In this document: piece after piece, positions 61,133 to 64,000 of the stretch
How positions within the stretch are numbered: position 1 is the stretch's first letter
Layout: each line of letters starts with the position of its first letter
Source of the DNA: Microthrixaceae bacterium
GTDB taxonomy: Bacteria; Actinomycetota; Acidimicrobiia; Acidimicrobiales; Microtrichaceae
Assembly: GCA_023958095.1 (NCBI GenBank)
Contig: JAMLGJ010000009.1
Span: 1 to 64,000, forward strand
DNA length: 64,000 nucleotides
Reading direction: 5' to 3'
Position numbers and translations under genes: made by a program
The notes under the pieces: model-generated
The model's database searches: none
The model's input: the letters and a program-made list of their open reading frames with translations, nothing else
What the model was told of the DNA's origin: nothing

Positions 61133-61885
61133 CTACCCGGCCGGACCCGGCCGTTGCCGGGGACCACCGGCTGTGGTGGGACCGGCAGGGATGCTAGGCG
61201 TTCGGGGGCTCGCACCGGCACGTCCGGGGTCGTCCTCGCCGCGCCGGCGTCCAAGGGTCGCCAACAGGTCCTCGTGCAACTCGAACCAAACCGTGTGGTA
61301 GGAGTCGACCACCGGACGGGTCACCCAGTCGGACTCTCCCCGCAGGGCCGACTCGAGTGCTCCGGCGAGGCGGTCCTGGTAGCCGGCGAACCGCCCGAGT
61401 GCTTCCTCGAGGGCCTCCAGCACCGTCACGGTCCGTGCGTGCAGGGTGACCAGCCGCTCGAGCACCGCGGAGTCGTAGGCGGGATCCGAGTGGTCGTTCA
61501 ACACCGGGGGACTTCCCCCGGGGCGCACCTGCCAGTCCGTGCAGATCACCAGCAGTTCCGGATTCAGCTCGAGGAACCGCGCGTACGCGTCCGCCACGGC
61601 CTCCCTGGCGCCCATCTCATCGAGCTCCGCCGCGAGCAGCTGTTCGCCGCGTGCACGGCCCGAGGCGGTGAGGGACCACCCGGGGAGCGATCCGCCGCGC
61701 GCCAGCACCATCGAGGCCTCCTCGAGATGCCTGAGCGTTGCCGCCGCGGACCGCGGGTTCAGCCCTGCCCTCGCCGCGACCGAATCGGTCGGCAGTACAC
61801 CACCGAGGCGAAGGGCGTGCAGGACCGCTGACTCGACGGCCCCGGCACCGACCCCGGGGCCTCTGCTTCCGGAGTCAACGGGCAC
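61133..61885 (-). CDS. winged-helix regulator-like protein
   Basis: This 250-residue protein has an N-terminal winged helix (AVESAVLHALRLGGVLPTDSVAARAGLNPRSAAATLRHLEEASMVLARG, then a wing and SLTASGRARGEQLLAAEL) of the MarR/PadR-like kind. A helical C-terminal domain with YARFLELNPELLVICTDWQV and ALGRFAGYQDRLAGALES follows. The tail is Pro/Gly-rich. It could be a regulator or an effector-binding protein; I do not recognise a named family. GTG 61885 is the preferred start, though no clear ribosome site exists. Confidence 0.6.
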   Translation of the reverse strand: MPVDSGSRGPGVGAGAVESAVLHALRLGGVLPTDSVAARAGLNPRSAAATLRHLEEASMVLARGGSLPGWSLTASGRARGEQLLAAELDEMGAREAVADAYARFLELNPELLVICTDWQVRPGGSPPVLNDHSDPAYDSAVLERLVTLHARTVTVLEALEEALGRFAGYQDRLAGALESALRGESDWVTRPVVDSYHTVWFELHEDLLATLGRRRGEDDPGRAGASPRTPSIPAGPTTAGGPRQRPGPAG

Positions 61886-61927
61886 CCCGACAGGGTACCC
61901 GAGGCCGGGAGAACGCAAACGGGCGGC

Positions 61928-63061
61928 TCAGGCGTTGGCGCGCTTGAGCTCCTGTTCGTTGAGTGCGAACTGCTCGTACTCGTCACCGGTGTCGACCCAG
62001 TCCTCGAACTGGATGACGCCGATCTCCTCGAAACGGCGGCGCAGCCAGGCGTCGTTGCGGTCGAGCAGCCCCAGCTTCTTGCAGTTGGGCACGATCTTGG
62101 AGAACAGCATCATCTGGAACATCTGGCGGGAGGGGGTGCGCATCACGAGTTCGATGGCATCCTTCACGGGCACTCCCATGCGCTCCCAGACCTCCTGCTG
62201 GAGGAACCGGTCGCGCATGCGCACCGCGGCCTCGAACGCGAACTCCTGGCGCTCCTTCAGCTCCGCGTCGCTCATGTCGGCGTAGTAGTCCTGCAGCGAC
62301 AGCACGCCGAAGGCCACGTGGCGGGCCTCGTCGCTCATCACGTAGCGCAGCAGCTGCTTGAGCAGCGGCTCGGTGCTCATCTGGTGCATGAAGCCGAAGG
62401 CGGCCAGGGCGAGCCCCTCGACCATGATCTGCATGCCCAGGTAGGTCATGTCCCAACGGGAGTCCCGCACGATGTCGTCGAGCAGGAGCTTCAGGTGGGC
62501 ATTCACCGGGTAGTAGCCCGAGAGCTTGTCATCGAGGTACTTGGCGAACACCTCGACGTGACGTGCCTCGTCCATCACCTGGGTGGATGCGTAGTACTTG
62601 GCATCGATCCAGGGAACGGTCTCGACGATCTTCGCGGTGCAGATGAGCGCACCCTGCTCCCCGTGCATGAACTGCGACAGCGTCCAGTTCTGGCTCTCGA
62701 TCATCAGCTCGAGCCACTCCTTGTCGCCCCAGTTGGCGAAGGGCGTCCCGGCCGGATCGAAGTCGACGAGCCCGAATCCCTGCGGGTTGTTCTCGGTCGC
62801 GTTGGCGATGACGACGGACTCCTGGTCGACCTCGGTGTCCCACGGCAGGTCCGTCTCGCCGTTCCACATCGAGGTCTTGGCCTTCTCGTAGAGCTTCTCG
62901 AGCGAGGGCTTCGCCCCCTTGTCGTAGTCCCAGGTGAAAATGACGTCGCAGTTCTGCTCGACGTGGCTGATCGTCTCGTCGCGGTCGGTGTTCGTGACGG
63001 CGAGAATCGCCTCCAGGTCGTTCACGTCGGCCCGGTCGATCATCTCCTCGGTTGATGACAT
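61928..63061 (-). CDS. ferritin-like diiron protein (oxygenase/oxidase-like), substrate unknown
   Basis: The 377-residue protein is a four-helix ferritin-like diiron protein. Two pairs of iron-binding motifs are visible: FMHGEQGAL with MDEARHVEVF, and IMVEGLALAAFGF with MSDEARHVAFG. This is the E, ExxH, E, ExxH pattern of diiron oxygenases and R2-like oxidases. The N-terminal 100 residues are soluble and Trp-rich. The substrate cannot be told; actinobacterial relatives are annotated only as ferritin-like. AGGAGA lies eight bases before the ATG. It is co-directional with, and 72 bases from, a TetR gene that may control it. Confidence 0.8.
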   Translation of the reverse strand: MSSTEEMIDRADVNDLEAILAVTNTDRDETISHVEQNCDVIFTWDYDKGAKPSLEKLYEKAKTSMWNGETDLPWDTEVDQESVVIANATENNPQGFGLVDFDPAGTPFANWGDKEWLELMIESQNWTLSQFMHGEQGALICTAKIVETVPWIDAKYYASTQVMDEARHVEVFAKYLDDKLSGYYPVNAHLKLLLDDIVRDSRWDMTYLGMQIMVEGLALAAFGFMHQMSTEPLLKQLLRYVMSDEARHVAFGVLSLQDYYADMSDAELKERQEFAFEAAVRMRDRFLQQEVWERMGVPVKDAIELVMRTPSRQMFQMMLFSKIVPNCKKLGLLDRNDAWLRRRFEEIGVIQFEDWVDTGDEYEQFALNEQELKRANA

Positions 63062-63133
63062 GTGCTGGTTCTCCTGGTTGTTGACTCTGGGTTCGGGTTC
63101 GCGGCCGCATCGGGCCGATTCGGGGATCGCCGC

Positions 63134-63832
63134 CTAGGCAGCGCCGGCCTCGGCCGGCACCCGGCGCAGACCGGGCAGGATGTGCGACTCGACGAGGGAC
63201 CTCGCAACCGCGGGGTCGGTGAGGTCCCTCGAGGGGTCGGGGATGAGGAAGTACGACACCGCCAGGCGGGTCAGCCACCTCACGAGATCCTGGGCGGTGG
63301 CGGGCTCCACGAAGCGTTCGAGGCGGGGCGACAGGACCCGGGCGGACAACTCCAGGATCCGGTCGAAGTGCCCGAAGCTGAAGAAACGCTTGAGCGTTGT
63401 CGGCTCATGGATCCTCATGTAGGTCACCGCCGGCTGCTCAGCGAGCATGGAGGAACCGGTGGCCAACAGGGTCACCAGGGCGTCCACCAGGTCGACCGCC
63501 TCCTCGGTGCATCTCGACAGGCCCAGGAGCAGCGCGGTGACCTCGCGGTCGGTGGTCATGTCGACCATCGTGGACTTGCCCCCGGGGAACAGCCGGTAGA
63601 CGGTCGCCCGGGAAACCCCCGCTTCGCGGGCGACGTCGTCGACGGTGGTCTTGTCGATCCCCCAACGGGCGGCGCACGCAGCCACCGCATCGAGGACGCG
63701 GGACTCCGCCTCGCTGTAGGCGCGCCGGGTGCAGGTTGGCTCGACGCTCGCGGATTCGGCGTGCGCGGGTTCGCTGCAGCCATGTTCCGTGCGGGCATGG
63801 TGCTCGGAGTTCCCCCCGGAGATACCGGTCAT
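63134..63832 (-). CDS. TetR-family transcriptional regulator
   Basis: This 232-residue regulator has a TetR helix-turn-helix (WGIDKTTVDDVAREAGVSRATVYRLFPGGKSTM) near residues 57-89 after a 40-residue polar leader, and an all-helical ligand domain with MRIHEPTTLKRFFSFGHFDRILEL. It lies upstream of the ferritin-like diiron gene and in the same direction, so the pair may share a promoter. A 9-bp palindrome TTGTTACAA lies just upstream of its start. The ligand is unknown. Confidence 0.88.
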   Translation of the reverse strand: MTGISGGNSEHHARTEHGCSEPAHAESASVEPTCTRRAYSEAESRVLDAVAACAARWGIDKTTVDDVAREAGVSRATVYRLFPGGKSTMVDMTTDREVTALLLGLSRCTEEAVDLVDALVTLLATGSSMLAEQPAVTYMRIHEPTTLKRFFSFGHFDRILELSARVLSPRLERFVEPATAQDLVRWLTRLAVSYFLIPDPSRDLTDPAVARSLVESHILPGLRRVPAEAGAA

Positions 63833-63835
63833 CGG

Positions 63836-63844
63836 TTGTTACAA
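63836..63844. promoter_or_regulatory. small palindrome upstream of the TetR gene
   Basis: TTGTTACAA is a perfect 9-bp palindrome four bases beyond the TetR start codon, in an AT-richer stretch that also holds a weak -10 (TATTGT on the minus strand). It is a candidate autoregulatory half of an operator. The remaining bases to 64000 hold nothing I can support. Confidence 0.3.
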
Positions 63845-64000
63845 TAAGACCGAATCTGTCTCATCGCCACCACCTCGAGCGTGGCGTCCGTCACATCGGC
63901 CCACGGCGAGCGTGAGCGCCGGCAACCGAACGTCGGCGCGGACCGCGGCGAACCGCTGCCACGGCGAGGCGCAACACCGGCGCACGTGCAACTGCAACGA

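Overview
The window is 64 kb of high-GC chromosomal DNA packed almost entirely with housekeeping genes; no phage, transposon, integrase or CRISPR array was seen. Gene content and order point to an actinobacterium, most likely of the class Acidimicrobiia (inference). Supporting signs are actinobacterial LexA boxes (CGAAC-N4-GTTCG), the lexA / LysM-protein / nrdR arrangement and the recA-miaB-miaA-dapF-hflX order known from mycobacteria, CarD, RNase J next to dapA and ftsK, a Gly-Cys-Val tRNA group, many GTG starts, and a B12-dependent ribonucleotide reductase.

Layout. 1-3.9 kb: coaE, then a sensor kinase/response regulator pair and an orphan Flp-type pilin with a strong terminator. 3.9-12.5 kb: central carbon genes (mitochondrial-type aconitase, LysR regulator, citrate synthase), a HAD-acyltransferase fusion, a quinone oxidoreductase and an acyl-CoA dehydrogenase. 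12.5-21.3 kb: a GNAT plus acyl-CoA-synthetase-like protein acetyltransferase, an alpha/beta hydrolase, a CocE-type lipoprotein hydrolase and a GH65 phosphorylase/hydrolase with a palindromic operator candidate. 21.3-24 kb: three tRNAs and small membrane or zinc-ribbon proteins. 24-28.5 kb: metX plus a trans-sulfuration enzyme behind what reads as a compact SAM-clan riboswitch, followed by an orphan adenine methyltransferase. 28.5-33.6 kb: DEAD-box helicase, serine hydrolase, lgt, a lipoprotein, carD. 33.7-39.6 kb: nrdJ, a RibD-like reductase, nrdR, a LysM protein and lexA, with four LexA-box-like sites. 39.6-50.8 kb: dapD, dapE, dapC, hflX, dapF, miaA, an APH-like protein, miaB, recA. 51-61 kb: thpR, cinA, pgsA, rimO, an SMP-30 protein, ftsK, rnj, dapA. 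61-64 kb: a winged-helix protein, a ferritin-like diiron protein and a TetR regulator.

How the genes work together. Five steps of the succinylase route to meso-diaminopimelate/lysine (dapA, dapD, dapC, dapE, dapF) lie in this window, interleaved with tRNA-modification genes (miaA, miaB), S12 modification (rimO) and DNA repair/SOS genes (lexA, recA, cinA). Many neighbours overlap by a GTGA or TGATG stop/start junction, which suggests translational coupling. The most notable non-coding element is the methionine leader at about 26.59-26.78 kb. It has the SAM-clan core, a very short P2, a P3-loop to 3'-tail pseudoknot, and an 8-bp anti-Shine-Dalgarno pairing to the metX ribosome site. The tRNA-Val has C instead of U at position 33.
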